From the NCBI GenBank assembly GCA_023395575.1, contig JAEWZA010000308.1, positions 1-17,680 on the forward strand: a stretch of 17,680 nt of DNA, read 5' to 3'. Both the position numbers and the translations under genes were made by a program. This DNA is from Bacillota bacterium (GTDB lineage: Bacteria; Bacillota; Clostridia; Acetivibrionales; DSM-1351). The notes beneath the pieces were generated by a model. That model was not told the DNA's origin. It did no database searches and was given only the letters and a program-made list of their open reading frames with translations. Numbering within the stretch: position 1 is the first letter of the stretch; each line of letters starts with the position of its first letter. Shown one piece after another: positions 1-7,750 of this stretch.

Positions 1-471
1 GCACAGGAGACTTTGTTAGAAAGTACCAAGCAAATATTACAAAAAAATGAGGAGGTTCTTGCAAAGACCCCCGAGACAATTAGTCAAAGTGGCTTAGCTA
101 ACTTAGGCAATAGTATTGTTATAGAGAATATTATTAATCCTGCATATACAAAATTACAAGAGAGCATAGTGGATAATAAACAACTGATAATCTCAACAGA
201 AGACAACATAAGAGTTTTTAAACAAAACTTAGAAGAGCTTGGCAAAGAAAAAAAGGTTATATCACAATATTATGAAACAGGGATAGTTGAAGAACCCAGT
301 AGTATTATTAATATTGCTAAAAACAATATTTACTTGTTGTCTGCTCCTGTAGCTCCAATTGTTAAAACTAGTCCCAATAACGCACTTAACGTATTTATTG
401 GATTGATTTTTGGTGGTATAGTAGCTGTTGGAGTAGTTCTGATTAACAAGTATTTGGCGAAGATAGAATAG
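1..471 (+). CDS. Wzz-type polysaccharide chain-length protein, C-terminal part
   Basis: The frame is open from the first base of the window, and the first in-frame start-like codon (TTG at 13) has no ribosome binding site, so the gene begins outside the window. The visible 156 codons contain a long polar, probably coiled-coil stretch. It is followed by a proline-rich turn (APVAPIVKTSPNNALNVF) leading into one hydrophobic helix (about IGLIFGGIVAVGVVLI) and a short basic tail. A periplasm-side coiled coil, then a Pro-rich segment, then the second transmembrane helix is the usual end of Wzz/GNVR-type regulators of polysaccharide chain length or capsule export. The downstream dehydratase fits an exopolysaccharide or capsule locus. 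No tyrosine-kinase domain is visible, so this is either a stand-alone Wzz or the adaptor half of a split system. The family call is solid; the exact role is inferred. Confidence 0.75.
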   Translation, partial: AQETLLESTKQILQKNEEVLAKTPETISQSGLANLGNSIVIENIINPAYTKLQESIVDNKQLIISTEDNIRVFKQNLEELGKEKKVISQYYETGIVEEPSSIINIAKNNIYLLSAPVAPIVKTSPNNALNVFIGLIFGGIVAVGVVLINKYLAKIE

Positions 472-552
472 TATATTTCTAAATATACAAGCTTGGTCAT
501 TTTAAGGCTAATTGCATAAATACTTCAACATAAGTTGATAATGGTATATTTA

Positions 553-585
553 AAGGTTTGAGTTTTGTATCTCAAGCCTTTTTTT
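553..585 (+). terminator. Rho-independent terminator after the Wzz gene
   Basis: AAGGTTTGAG (553-562) pairs with CTCAAGCCTT (571-580) through ten base pairs including one G-T wobble. The loop is 8 nt and the stem runs into a T tract ending at 585. It lies about 80 bases after the Wzz stop codon. Confidence 0.85.
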
Positions 586-591
586 GGAGTC

Positions 592-620
592 TTCACTAAA
601 ATCTGATTTGCTGATATAAT
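592..620 (+). promoter_or_regulatory. Probable sigma-A promoter for the dehydratase gene
   Basis: TTCACT (592-597, 4 of 6 to TTGACA) and a perfect TATAAT (615-620) are separated by 17 bases. The element starts only a few bases after the preceding terminator and about 47 bases before the next start codon, so the dehydratase gene appears to be transcribed separately from the polysaccharide genes upstream. Confidence 0.6.
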
Positions 621-666
621 AATATAGGTTGATTAAAGCTTAAATAAAGGAGGAAATAATCACAGT

Positions 667-2505
667 ATGAAATATAAGATAAGAGCTCTTTCTTTATTAT
701 TCTTTGATATTTTTCTTATAAATGCATCACTTATATTAGCTTATTTTTTAAGACTTGATGATATTTTTTCTAATCCTATTTATACAAACTTTGTGAATGA
801 GATTCCGAAACTTGTTTTAATTGTTTCTGTAGTCAAACTAGGTACTTTTATTGCCTTTAAGTTATATAATAGTCTTTGGAAATATGCCGGTGTATATGAA
901 CTGTCAAGGATTATTTTAGCTTCGCTGGTAAGTAACAGCTTTATGTTGGGCTATGTATTTCTTACAAGGACACCTATACCGAGAAGTATATTTATAATTA
1001 CTTTTTTTATAGATTGTTTCTTTATTAGCGCTATTAGGTTTGGATATCGTTTGTTTAGACGTTATTTTAGAGGCGATATTCTTCTTGTAAAGAGCACAAA
1101 AAGAGTAATGCTTATTGGTGCAGGAGATGCAGGTGCAGCATTGATTAATGAGTATAACATGCATCCTGAGCTAAAGAGTACACCTATTGCTATAATTGAT
1201 GATAATCAAGGAAAGCAAAACAAAAAACTAAGCGGAGTTCCTATTTTAGGAACAAGAGAGGATATAGTAAGAATTGCAGAAGATAAAATGATTGATGAAA
1301 TTGTAATCACTATGCCATCTGCTTCACCAAAAACTATAAATGAGATATATACCATCTGTTCAAATACAAAATGTAAAGTAAAAATATTACCATCACTTTC
1401 GCAGCTTATAGATGAAACTGTGTCCGTACAAAAAATTCGTGATGTCAATATTGAGGACTTGTTAGGTAGAGATGCTATAAAGCTTGACAATAATGAGATA
1501 GGTGGTCTTATTAAAAATAACGTCGTTTTGGTTACTGGTGGGGGCGGTTCAATTGGTTCTGAGCTATGTAGGCAGATTGCTACGTTTTCACCTAGTAGAT
1601 TAATTATATTAGATAACTATGAAAATAATGCGTATGATATTCAAAACGAATTGCTAACTAACTATCCCCATATAAAGCTCAATACAATCATTGCTAATGT
1701 CAGAGAAAAAGGCAGGCTTGAAAATATCTTTAGAACCTATAGGCCAGATATAGTATTTCATGCAGCAGCTCACAAACATGTTCCTTTGATGGAAGCTAAT
1801 CCTACTGAGGCTATAAAGAATAATGTTTTCGGAACCCTAAATGTTGTTGAATGTGCTGATAAATACAAAGCCAAGCGTTTTGTTATGATATCTACTGACA
1901 AGGCAGTAAACCCTACAAATATTATGGGCGCCACAAAAAGAGTAGCTGAGATGATAATTCAAGCATTTGCAAAACAAAGTAAAACAGAGTTTGTGGCGGT
2001 TAGGTTTGGAAATGTATTGGGGAGTAATGGCAGTGTTATACCTTTATTCAAAAGGCAAATAGAGCAAGGTGGACCTGTTACAGTAACCCACCCTGAAATT
2101 ATAAGGTATTTTATGACCATACCTGAGGCAGTACAGCTTGTTTTACAGGCCGGTGCAATGGCTGAGGGGGGAGAAATATTTGTTCTGGATATGGGCGAAC
2201 CTGTCAAAATATATGACCTAGCTAGAAATTTGATAAAGCTATCAGGTTTTGAGCCAGACATTGATATTAAGATTGAGTTTACTGGGCTAAGACCGGGAGA
2301 GAAATTGTACGAAGAGCTGTTGCTTGCTGAGGAAGGTGTACAGGCTACAAAGAATGACAAGATTTTTGTGGCGCAGCCTTTGCATAGTGATATGGCTATC
2401 TTAATGCGTGAAATTGAATGCCTAAAGGAAGTTATGATAAAGAATACAGATGAGGTAATTGACTATATGAAGGTTATTGTGCCTAATTATAAACAGAGTT
2501 CTTAG
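667..2505 (+). CDS. Membrane-bound UDP-sugar 4,6-dehydratase (PglF/CapD/FlaA1-like)
   Basis: This 612-residue protein has the layout of long, membrane-anchored nucleoside-diphosphate-sugar dehydratases. Four hydrophobic helices fall at about residues 9-28, 44-67, 81-101 and 107-127. A first Rossmann-like domain carries GAGDAG near residue 151, and the catalytic short-chain dehydrogenase domain has TGGGGSIG at 290-297 for NAD binding. The active site contains STDK (409-412) and M420-x3-K424; the usual Tyr of Y-x3-K is Met, as in known PglF-type enzymes. Such enzymes typically convert UDP-GlcNAc to its 4-keto-6-deoxy derivative at the inner membrane face, the first step towards bacillosamine, QuiNAc or FucNAc-type sugars. 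The ribosome binding site AAAGGAGG (646-653) lies 13 bases before ATG, somewhat long. The neighbouring Wzz gene supports a role in envelope glycan synthesis. The exact product sugar cannot be read from the sequence. Confidence 0.9.
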   Translation: MKYKIRALSLLFFDIFLINASLILAYFLRLDDIFSNPIYTNFVNEIPKLVLIVSVVKLGTFIAFKLYNSLWKYAGVYELSRIILASLVSNSFMLGYVFLTRTPIPRSIFIITFFIDCFFISAIRFGYRLFRRYFRGDILLVKSTKRVMLIGAGDAGAALINEYNMHPELKSTPIAIIDDNQGKQNKKLSGVPILGTREDIVRIAEDKMIDEIVITMPSASPKTINEIYTICSNTKCKVKILPSLSQLIDETVSVQKIRDVNIEDLLGRDAIKLDNNEIGGLIKNNVVLVTGGGGSIGSELCRQIATFSPSRLIILDNYENNAYDIQNELLTNYPHIKLNTIIANVREKGRLENIFRTYRPDIVFHAAAHKHVPLMEANPTEAIKNNVFGTLNVVECADKYKAKRFVMISTDKAVNPTNIMGATKRVAEMIIQAFAKQSKTEFVAVRFGNVLGSNGSVIPLFKRQIEQGGPVTVTHPEIIRYFMTIPEAVQLVLQAGAMAEGGEIFVLDMGEPVKIYDLARNLIKLSGFEPDIDIKIEFTGLRPGEKLYEELLLAEEGVQATKNDKIFVAQPLHSDMAILMREIECLKEVMIKNTDEVIDYMKVIVPNYKQSS

Positions 2506-2744
2506 GATTGAGATGTTAAATTTAGCATAATTATTATGAATTTTTGATAAGCTAAGAATAATCGACACAACTTTCTGTGTTAAAATTATAGGTGTGGGAG
2601 CTTTACCAATGGAAGGTGAGTAATTGAATTATTACAAAATTTATTAATGTTTTTTAATAAATTTGAAACATTTTATGAAACTTAACGTCTAATATTATAA
2701 CACATAGATTCGTAATGAAATTTTTAGACTGTAGAAACATTTCA

Positions 2745-2855
2745 TTGCATTAGCGGCGTGTAAGAGGGGCGGGATATATTCTCACGGGCTGAAAAGCAAA
2801 TCGGTACCTGCCACTTATAGAAGTGGGGGACATTTTCTTGCCTCGTTATAATGTG
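2745..2855 (+). ncRNA. Possible structured RNA or leader upstream of walR, family unknown
   Basis: This roughly 110-base island is clearly richer in G and C than its AT-rich surroundings, which is often a mark of structured RNA in AT-rich genomes. Plus-strand pairings seen by eye are CCACTT (2811-2816) with AAGTGG (2821-2826) around an ATAG loop, CGTG (2757-2760) with CACG (2782-2785), and GGCGGG (2768-2773) with CCTGCC (2807-2812). The last pairing would cross the second and form a pseudoknot, though it competes with the first. I could not match the segment to any riboswitch, T-box, 6S, SRP, tmRNA or RNase P consensus I know. The strand and both ends are guesses. Confidence 0.3.
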
Positions 2856-2879
2856 ATTTTTATGTGCAAGAATATAAAA

Positions 2880-2908
2880 TTTCCATTTTAATAAAATAAT
2901 GGTATAAT
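2880..2908 (+). promoter_or_regulatory. Candidate promoter for walR
   Basis: TTTCCA (2880-2885, 4 of 6) and a perfect TATAAT (2903-2908) are 17 bases apart, about 70 bases before the walR start. A second TATAAA at 2951-2956 lacks a good -35 and would sit very close to the start codon. If the first promoter is the active one, the GC-rich island at 2745-2855 lies upstream of it and would not be part of the walR leader. Confidence 0.45.
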
Positions 2909-2975
2909 TTATGGTGAATTGTGAAAATATACCTATTATTATGTTTTTGGTATAAAATTTATTGTTAGGGGTGCT

Positions 2976-3671
2976 ATGTTGAATAAAAAAATATTAATTG
3001 TGGATGATGAGAAAAATATTGCCGACATATTAAAGTTCAATTTGAAAAAAGAGGGATATGATACTATCGAAGCTTATGATGGTGAAGAGGCAATTAATTT
3101 GGCGTTATCCCAAAACCCAGATTTAATTCTACTTGATATAATGTTACCAAAAATGGATGGCTTTACGGTATGCAGAAAGCTGAGACAAACATTGTCGACA
3201 CCAATTTTAATGCTTACAGCTAAAGAGGAAGAGGTTGACAAGGTGTTAGGGCTTGAGTTGGGTGCAGATGATTATATAACAAAGCCTTTTAGTCCAAGAG
3301 AGCTTATGGCTCGTGTTAAGGCTAATTTAAGAAGAACTACGCCTGGAGAGCAGCTAAATGATGATAAACCTCATGTCAACAAATATGGTGATTTGACCGT
3401 AGATATTGATAGATATGAGGTTAGGCGGGGAGACAAGGTTGTAGAGTTAACACTTCGTGAATTTGAGCTTGTTAAATTTTTAGCTTCTCAGAAGGGGACA
3501 ATTTTTTCACGAGAGACACTTCTTGAGAAGGTATGGGGTTATGAATATTACGGAGATGTTAGAACTGTAGATGTTACAGTCAGAAGAGTTCGAGAGAAGC
3601 TTGAGGTAGATCCTGCAAATCCTCAATATATCATTACAAAACGTGGGGTAGGATATTATTTTAATTTTTAA
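2976..3671 (+). CDS. walR: Response regulator WalR (YycF), OmpR family
   Basis: WalR is the DNA-binding half of the WalRK system, which controls peptidoglycan hydrolases and wall homeostasis in low-GC Gram-positives. The 231-residue protein has the normal OmpR/PhoB layout. The receiver domain (about 4-120) has acidic pocket D10-D11, phospho-acceptor D54 (in LLDIMLP), T81 and K103. The C-terminal winged helix (about 132-231) has LTLREFELVKFLA, a wing with VDVTVRRVREKLE, and ends at RGVGYYF. The ribosome binding site AGGGGTG (2967-2973) lies very close to ATG 2976. TTG at 2979 would have better spacing and give the MNKKIL start common in this family, so the start is uncertain by one codon. The walK, walH, walI and walJ genes following in order make the assignment firm. 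Confidence 0.95.
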   Translation: MLNKKILIVDDEKNIADILKFNLKKEGYDTIEAYDGEEAINLALSQNPDLILLDIMLPKMDGFTVCRKLRQTLSTPILMLTAKEEEVDKVLGLELGADDYITKPFSPRELMARVKANLRRTTPGEQLNDDKPHVNKYGDLTVDIDRYEVRRGDKVVELTLREFELVKFLASQKGTIFSRETLLEKVWGYEYYGDVRTVDVTVRRVREKLEVDPANPQYIITKRGVGYYFNF

Positions 3672-3682
3672 CACAGGCAAGC

Positions 3683-3721
3683 AGTTCTATGATTTGAACT
3701 CTATTAATCATAGAGCTTTTT
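3683..3721 (+). terminator. Terminator-like hairpin between walR and walK
   Basis: AGTTCTATGATT (3683-3694) pairs with AATCATAGAGCT (3706-3717) in a 12-bp stem with one G-T wobble and an 11-nt loop, followed by TTTTT (3717-3721). It starts 12 bases after the walR stop codon and ends 28 bases before the walK start. Both genes are normally co-transcribed and I see no strong promoter after the hairpin, so it probably attenuates rather than fully ends transcription. Confidence 0.75.
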
Positions 3722-3749
3722 GCATGTTAAAAAATAAAGAGGAGCTAAA

Positions 3750-5627
3750 ATGAGGTTTTGGAAAGACTTTTTAAAGCTGCTGCGAAGCTTGCAGTGGAAG
3801 CTTGTATATATTTTTATTTCAATGTGTATAATTTTAGTTTGTGTAGTATATATAGGGATAAATTCTGGTCTTCAAACTATATACTATAAAAATTTTACAG
3901 AGAACATCGACAATGGCTATGAAAACTGGAAGGATTACAGAGCTATCACGGATTTAAATGTAGAGCGTTTAACCAATGATAAACTTTTGGAATATTTCAG
4001 TGGAAATAGTGATGAGAGGTTTTTTGGGGTAAATCCTAAGTATCTTAATATTACTATAATAGATACATCGAAGAGAAACATTCCATTTCCAAAAGCGATT
4101 ATTTACTCATCTGTTGAGAAAACATACTCCAATTATCCTGAGGAATATGGAGACCAGCTTTTAGTAAAGTCTGTTAATCTATCAACGATATGGGCAGATG
4201 GTCAATTAGATAATTCTGAGGGATTAGGTCAGAACAAAGAGCTTATTAAAGTAAACTCAGACAATCAATATTTTGAATACATTTTGTTTCCAAAAGGCTC
4301 ACATGGAAATATAGTGTTTTATTTTACTTATCAGAAAGTAGCTTGGGAAGAAATTTTAGCGAAATTTAATACACTTATTTTTTATTGTGCACTTGTTGCC
4401 GTTTTTTTGTCATTGGTGCTAGGATATTTATTGTCAAAGACCATTACTAATCCAATTATAAATGTTATGCACAAAGCTGAAAAGGTTGCAGAGGGTGATT
4501 TTGATCAGCAATTGACCGTTAAGTCAGAGGATGAAATTGGAAATTTAACAAAAACCTTCAACTATATGGCACAGGAGTTGAAAAGCACTCTTTCAGAGAT
4601 ATCGAGCGAGAAGAACAAGGTTACAACTATATTGAATTATATGGCAGATGGTGTATTGGCATTTAATCTTAAGGGGGTTGCTATTCACGTAAATCCTGCT
4701 GCTAGAAAATTGTTGGGTGAGGATATTGAGGACAGGTCTTTTGGAGAATTTGCCCAAAATGTAGGTTTAGATATAAAGCTTGAAAATATCATATATTTTG
4801 AGGAATCACCAGTAAGAGAGTCAGACACCATTATCAACGATATGTATGTTAAGGTATATTTCGCAGTATTTACTGATACAAATAAAAAGCCAGAAGGAGT
4901 TATTGTTGTACTGCACGATGTAACAGAACAGCAAAAGCTAGACAGTATGAGGCGTGAATTTGTTGCCAATGTTTCGCATGAGTTACGTACACCTATAACA
5001 TCTATAAAAAGTTATACTGAGACCTTGTTAGATGGTGCAGTAGAGGATCCAGAAACAACAGAACATTTTTTAAGTGTAATAAATACTGAAGCTGATAGAA
5101 TGACCAGATTAGTCAAGGATTTGCTCCAATTATCAAGATTGGACAATCAGCAAATGAGCTGGAAAATAGAAAAAGTTTCAATTAATGAAATGGTTAAAGA
5201 CATTGTAAACAGAATGAAGCTTCAAGCACTACAAAAAAATCAAAAGCTTGAAAGCTATGTTATTGGTGATATACCAAACATAAATTCTGATAAAGACAGA
5301 CTAGAGCAGGTAGTTGTTAATATTATTAGCAATGCACTTAAATATACGCCCGACGGTGGTATAATTACTGTCTATGTGGGGAAACTGATAAATGATATTT
5401 ATATAAAGGTTGCTGACACAGGCATTGGTATTCCAAAGGAATCTTTGGATTTAGTATTTGATAGATTTTATAGAGTAGATAAGGCTAGATCAAGAGATAT
5501 GGGAGGCACGGGTTTAGGCCTTTCTATTGCTAAGGAAATTGTTGAGGCTCAGGGGGGGACGATAAATATTACAAGCGAGGTTGGTAAAGGTACAGAAGTG
5601 ACTGTAAGGCTGCCTGTAAACTTGTAA
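3750..5627 (+). CDS. walK: Sensor histidine kinase WalK (YycG)
   Basis: WalK is the membrane sensor that phosphorylates WalR. The 625-residue sequence has the full WalK layout: a first membrane helix (about 18-38), an extracellular domain of about 165 residues, a second helix (about 206-230), and a HAMP domain (about 230-282). A cytoplasmic PAS domain follows (about 288-395), then the HisKA domain with phospho-acceptor His410 in FVANVSHELRTP. The ATPase domain has an N box NIISN (524-528), DTGIG (556-560) and GGTGLGL from 585. The family is typically about 600-620 residues, so the protein is complete. The ribosome binding site AAGAGGAG (3737-3744) is well placed before ATG 3750. It follows walR by 78 bases with a terminator-like hairpin in the gap. 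No key catalytic residue is missing. Confidence 0.95.
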   Translation: MRFWKDFLKLLRSLQWKLVYIFISMCIILVCVVYIGINSGLQTIYYKNFTENIDNGYENWKDYRAITDLNVERLTNDKLLEYFSGNSDERFFGVNPKYLNITIIDTSKRNIPFPKAIIYSSVEKTYSNYPEEYGDQLLVKSVNLSTIWADGQLDNSEGLGQNKELIKVNSDNQYFEYILFPKGSHGNIVFYFTYQKVAWEEILAKFNTLIFYCALVAVFLSLVLGYLLSKTITNPIINVMHKAEKVAEGDFDQQLTVKSEDEIGNLTKTFNYMAQELKSTLSEISSEKNKVTTILNYMADGVLAFNLKGVAIHVNPAARKLLGEDIEDRSFGEFAQNVGLDIKLENIIYFEESPVRESDTIINDMYVKVYFAVFTDTNKKPEGVIVVLHDVTEQQKLDSMRREFVANVSHELRTPITSIKSYTETLLDGAVEDPETTEHFLSVINTEADRMTRLVKDLLQLSRLDNQQMSWKIEKVSINEMVKDIVNRMKLQALQKNQKLESYVIGDIPNINSDKDRLEQVVVNIISNALKYTPDGGIITVYVGKLINDIYIKVADTGIGIPKESLDLVFDRFYRVDKARSRDMGGTGLGLSIAKEIVEAQGGTINITSEVGKGTEVTVRLPVNL

Positions 5628-5644
5628 ATTTATTTTAAATGCGA

Positions 5645-5661
5645 TGTAATGGAATTGTAAC
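5645..5661 (+). promoter_or_regulatory. WalR binding site (TGTAAT-N5-TGTAAC)
   Basis: TGTAAT (5645-5650), five bases, then TGTAAC (5656-5661) matches the published WalR/YycF direct-repeat consensus TGTWAH-N5-TGTWAH at all twelve positions. It sits in the gap between walK and the next gene. Its second half overlaps the candidate -35 element of the promoter there, so WalR should affect initiation directly. Confidence 0.75.
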
Positions 5662-5683
5662 AGAATTTATACTATACTATAAG
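5655..5683 (+). promoter_or_regulatory. Candidate WalR-controlled promoter
   Basis: TTGTAA (5655-5660) and TATAAG (5678-5683) are separated by 17 bases. TATACT sequences at 5668-5673 and 5673-5678 are alternative -10 elements. A start near 5690 would give a leader of about 105 bases before the secreted-protein gene. The overlap with the WalR box makes regulation by WalR likely; its sign (activation or repression) cannot be decided from the sequence. Confidence 0.5.
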
Positions 5684-5795
5684 TAGAGAGTTAGAATATT
5701 AGGTACAAGATGTTTTTTGCAAAAGTATGAAAGTAGCCGCTGGTTAATTTCTTTTATAAAATGGTATAAGGATGTTGAGAATTGAGGTGAGTATC

Positions 5796-6239
5796 ATGAA
5801 ATCCAAACTATTAACTTTTATAATAATCATTGCAGTTATGTTGCCATTATTTGTAGTTCCTACTCTAGCCTCTTCAAAGGTAGTCGATATTTCAAGACCT
5901 GATGGGAATGAGATTGTAACTAAAGAAATCTTTTCCATATGTGGAGTTACAATTGAGGATGAAGCTTACATAGAAATTTATTACAAGGACAGAGAAACTG
6001 ATTTATACAAGCCTCTTCAAACAACAGATGGAGATTATTCTTTTAAGGTTGGGAAGATTTTTAGTAAGGACATAGAGCTAAAGTATATGGGCAAAAATGA
6101 AATCAAAGTCAAGGCGTATACAGCAGCAACGAAAAATGATCCTCAAATAAATAAATATACAATTACGCGTGTTGAAGAGAAGAAGAAAGAAAATTGGTTA
6201 GAAAAGGCATTAAATTGGTTCACAGGCGATGAAAAATAA
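5796..6239 (+). CDS. Small secreted protein of the wal operon, unknown function
   Basis: I do not recognise a named family. The protein is 147 residues from ATG 5796, chosen because TGAGGTGA (5783-5790) lies 5 bases upstream; the in-frame ATG at 5772 has only AAGG directly against it. A classic signal peptide is visible: basic MKSK, a hydrophobic core (about residues 5-20) and a cleavage-like TLAS site near residue 25. The mature part (about 120 residues) begins VVDISRPDGNEIV and alternates short hydrophobic and polar strands, suggesting one small beta-sandwich or Ig-like domain. It ends with a charged, lysine-rich tail. There is no cell-wall anchor or lipobox. Its stop codon overlaps the walH start (TAATG at 6237-6241), so the two are probably translationally coupled. 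It follows a WalR box, so an extracytoplasmic role with the WalK/WalH/WalI complex is plausible but inferred. Confidence 0.7.
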   Translation: MKSKLLTFIIIIAVMLPLFVVPTLASSKVVDISRPDGNEIVTKEIFSICGVTIEDEAYIEIYYKDRETDLYKPLQTTDGDYSFKVGKIFSKDIELKYMGKNEIKVKAYTAATKNDPQINKYTITRVEEKKKENWLEKALNWFTGDEK

Positions 6240-7726
6240 TGAATAATAAAAACAATGCTAATTTCTATTATGAAAAATTCAAAGCAATTTTATTAATTTG
6301 CTTAATAATTCTTTGTATCGTTCAAATAGGATTTCTGTGGAGTAACCAATCCTACAGTTTTCCTATTTCTTTATTTTCAAATCCTAATTTAAAAAGTAGT
6401 TCTCCAATTTCTATTGACGATTTAAAAGGAGAATATTTGTTACCCTATCGTATAGCTATTTCTACAGGTTTTGATGAGGAACACTATGTTATTCCAAATG
6501 GTTCAAAAGAATATACTGTACTTTGGAATGGAGCTAAACAGTATATTGATAAGGCATTAGAGACTAAACCACAGAAGGTTCAGACTTTTAATGAGGATGA
6601 ATGGGGGACATTAGTGGCAAAAAAACCATATATGTTTGAATTCAAAACACAGATTCCTATTGATATTATAAAGTGGACATTAGACTTAGATGATACTAAG
6701 GCTGAAGGTTTATCAAGTATATATAAACTTGTTATATGCCCAGATGACTCTGATAACGGATATGCTGATACACTATATATCAGAGATGACAAAAACATAT
6801 ATACTTATGGAATAAAAAACATCAATAATGATAGTTTGAATTATAGTGTTTTTAATGAAATTTTTACATCTCAAAAGGAGAATGATAACTCTAAGAGTTA
6901 TCAGATGGCAATTGAAAAGTATAGAAAGTTTGATATCTCTAAAGATTTAATGAGTGTGTTTTCAGGCAAAAAACAAGAAAGTTATCCTGATATAATATGT
7001 GAGGCTATTAATGGCTTAGATAAAGAGGAATACACCTATGATGACTTTTATGATATGGCATTAGATCTTTTTGGAAATGCTAGAATAGACTATGACTTTG
7101 ATGTTGATGTAAATGGTTCAGTAGTATTTAAGAAGGCAGATGGCTTATATAGACTAAATAAAAATTCTGTTATTGAGTACAAGTATACAGGAAATCAACA
7201 AAATACTGGTGAATTAAATGTTTTGGAGTCATATAAAAAAGCACTTTCATACCTTTTAGAACATAGAAGTCAGAATGATATGATGTCAAATATAACAGTA
7301 TACCTTAATTCTATTAATATAAAACAAGGCTCATATATATTTAACTTTGACTATAGCATTTCATTGGGAGAAGAAAAGGGAGAAACACCTATTTTGTTAA
7401 AACACTATAAAATTAGTGATGATAGCCAACTAAATAACAGTATTTCCATAGAAGCATCCTCGAAAACTGTTTTAAGCTTCAAATGGTTAGCACTAAAATT
7501 TATTGTTGGAAATAATACAGACAGCTATGAATGGAGCTTTGTAGATATGTACAGTAAAATGTATAATAACTACTCTGAATTGAAGAATGAATTTTCTGCA
7601 AAGGATTTTGGAATATATTATGTGGTTAATAAACCTCAAAGTCAGGAGTATCGAATAACACCAAGTTTCGTTTTGCATACAAAGGATGGAACTTACGATA
7701 TTTTAATGGAAGCAAATAGTAAATAA
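6239..7726 (+). CDS. walH: WalK regulator WalH (YycH family)
   Basis: WalH/YycH is a membrane-anchored extracytoplasmic protein that, with WalI, forms a complex with WalK and modulates its activity. The 495-residue sequence has a short cytoplasmic N-terminus, a single helix at about residues 13-33 (FKAILLICLIILCIVQIGFL) and a large extracellular part. That part includes the segment SSPISIDDLKGEYLLPYRI near the start, a typical place for conserved YycH sequence. YycH proteins are poorly conserved; the assignment rests on length, topology and position between walK and walI. ATG 6239 overlaps the stop codon of the upstream secreted-protein gene and has no strong ribosome binding site, which points to translational coupling. 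WalI begins 25 bases downstream. No membrane helix is evident at the C-terminus. Confidence 0.8.
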   Translation: MNNKNNANFYYEKFKAILLICLIILCIVQIGFLWSNQSYSFPISLFSNPNLKSSSPISIDDLKGEYLLPYRIAISTGFDEEHYVIPNGSKEYTVLWNGAKQYIDKALETKPQKVQTFNEDEWGTLVAKKPYMFEFKTQIPIDIIKWTLDLDDTKAEGLSSIYKLVICPDDSDNGYADTLYIRDDKNIYTYGIKNINNDSLNYSVFNEIFTSQKENDNSKSYQMAIEKYRKFDISKDLMSVFSGKKQESYPDIICEAINGLDKEEYTYDDFYDMALDLFGNARIDYDFDVDVNGSVVFKKADGLYRLNKNSVIEYKYTGNQQNTGELNVLESYKKALSYLLEHRSQNDMMSNITVYLNSINIKQGSYIFNFDYSISLGEEKGETPILLKHYKISDDSQLNNSISIEASSKTVLSFKWLALKFIVGNNTDSYEWSFVDMYSKMYNNYSELKNEFSAKDFGIYYVVNKPQSQEYRITPSFVLHTKDGTYDILMEANSK

Positions 7727-7750
7727 TATTTTTGGCAGGTGATAATATCT

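Larger units (their letters stand above)
2506..2975. other. Gene-free region upstream of walR
   Basis: This stretch holds no convincing gene. It contains an all-A/T perfect 11-bp inverted repeat with a 6-nt loop (AAATTTATTAA 2637-2647 and TTAATAAATTT 2654-2664). It also contains a GC-rich island at about 2745-2855 and promoter-like elements just before walR. I see no clear terminator for the dehydratase gene: the ACACA/TGTGT hairpin at 2565-2580 is short and the bases after it are only loosely T-rich. Confidence 0.6.

Noticed and set aside
1959..2360. Minus-strand 133-codon reading frame inside the dehydratase gene
   Set aside because: Antisense to the conserved catalytic domain, with no ribosome binding site; a by-product of codon use.
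2745..2855. Riboswitch of a known class (c-di-GMP, c-di-AMP, ZTP, M-box, T-box, cobalamin) or an IS200/IS605 end
   Set aside because: The CCACTT/AAGTGG hairpin and GC-rich core recall such elements, but the class-defining conserved bases are missing, and no transposase or second end is present.
5772..5795. Upstream ATG as the start of the secreted protein
   Set aside because: The ribosome binding sequence before it is directly adjacent, while ATG 5796 has a well-placed TGAGGTGA and gives a clean signal peptide.
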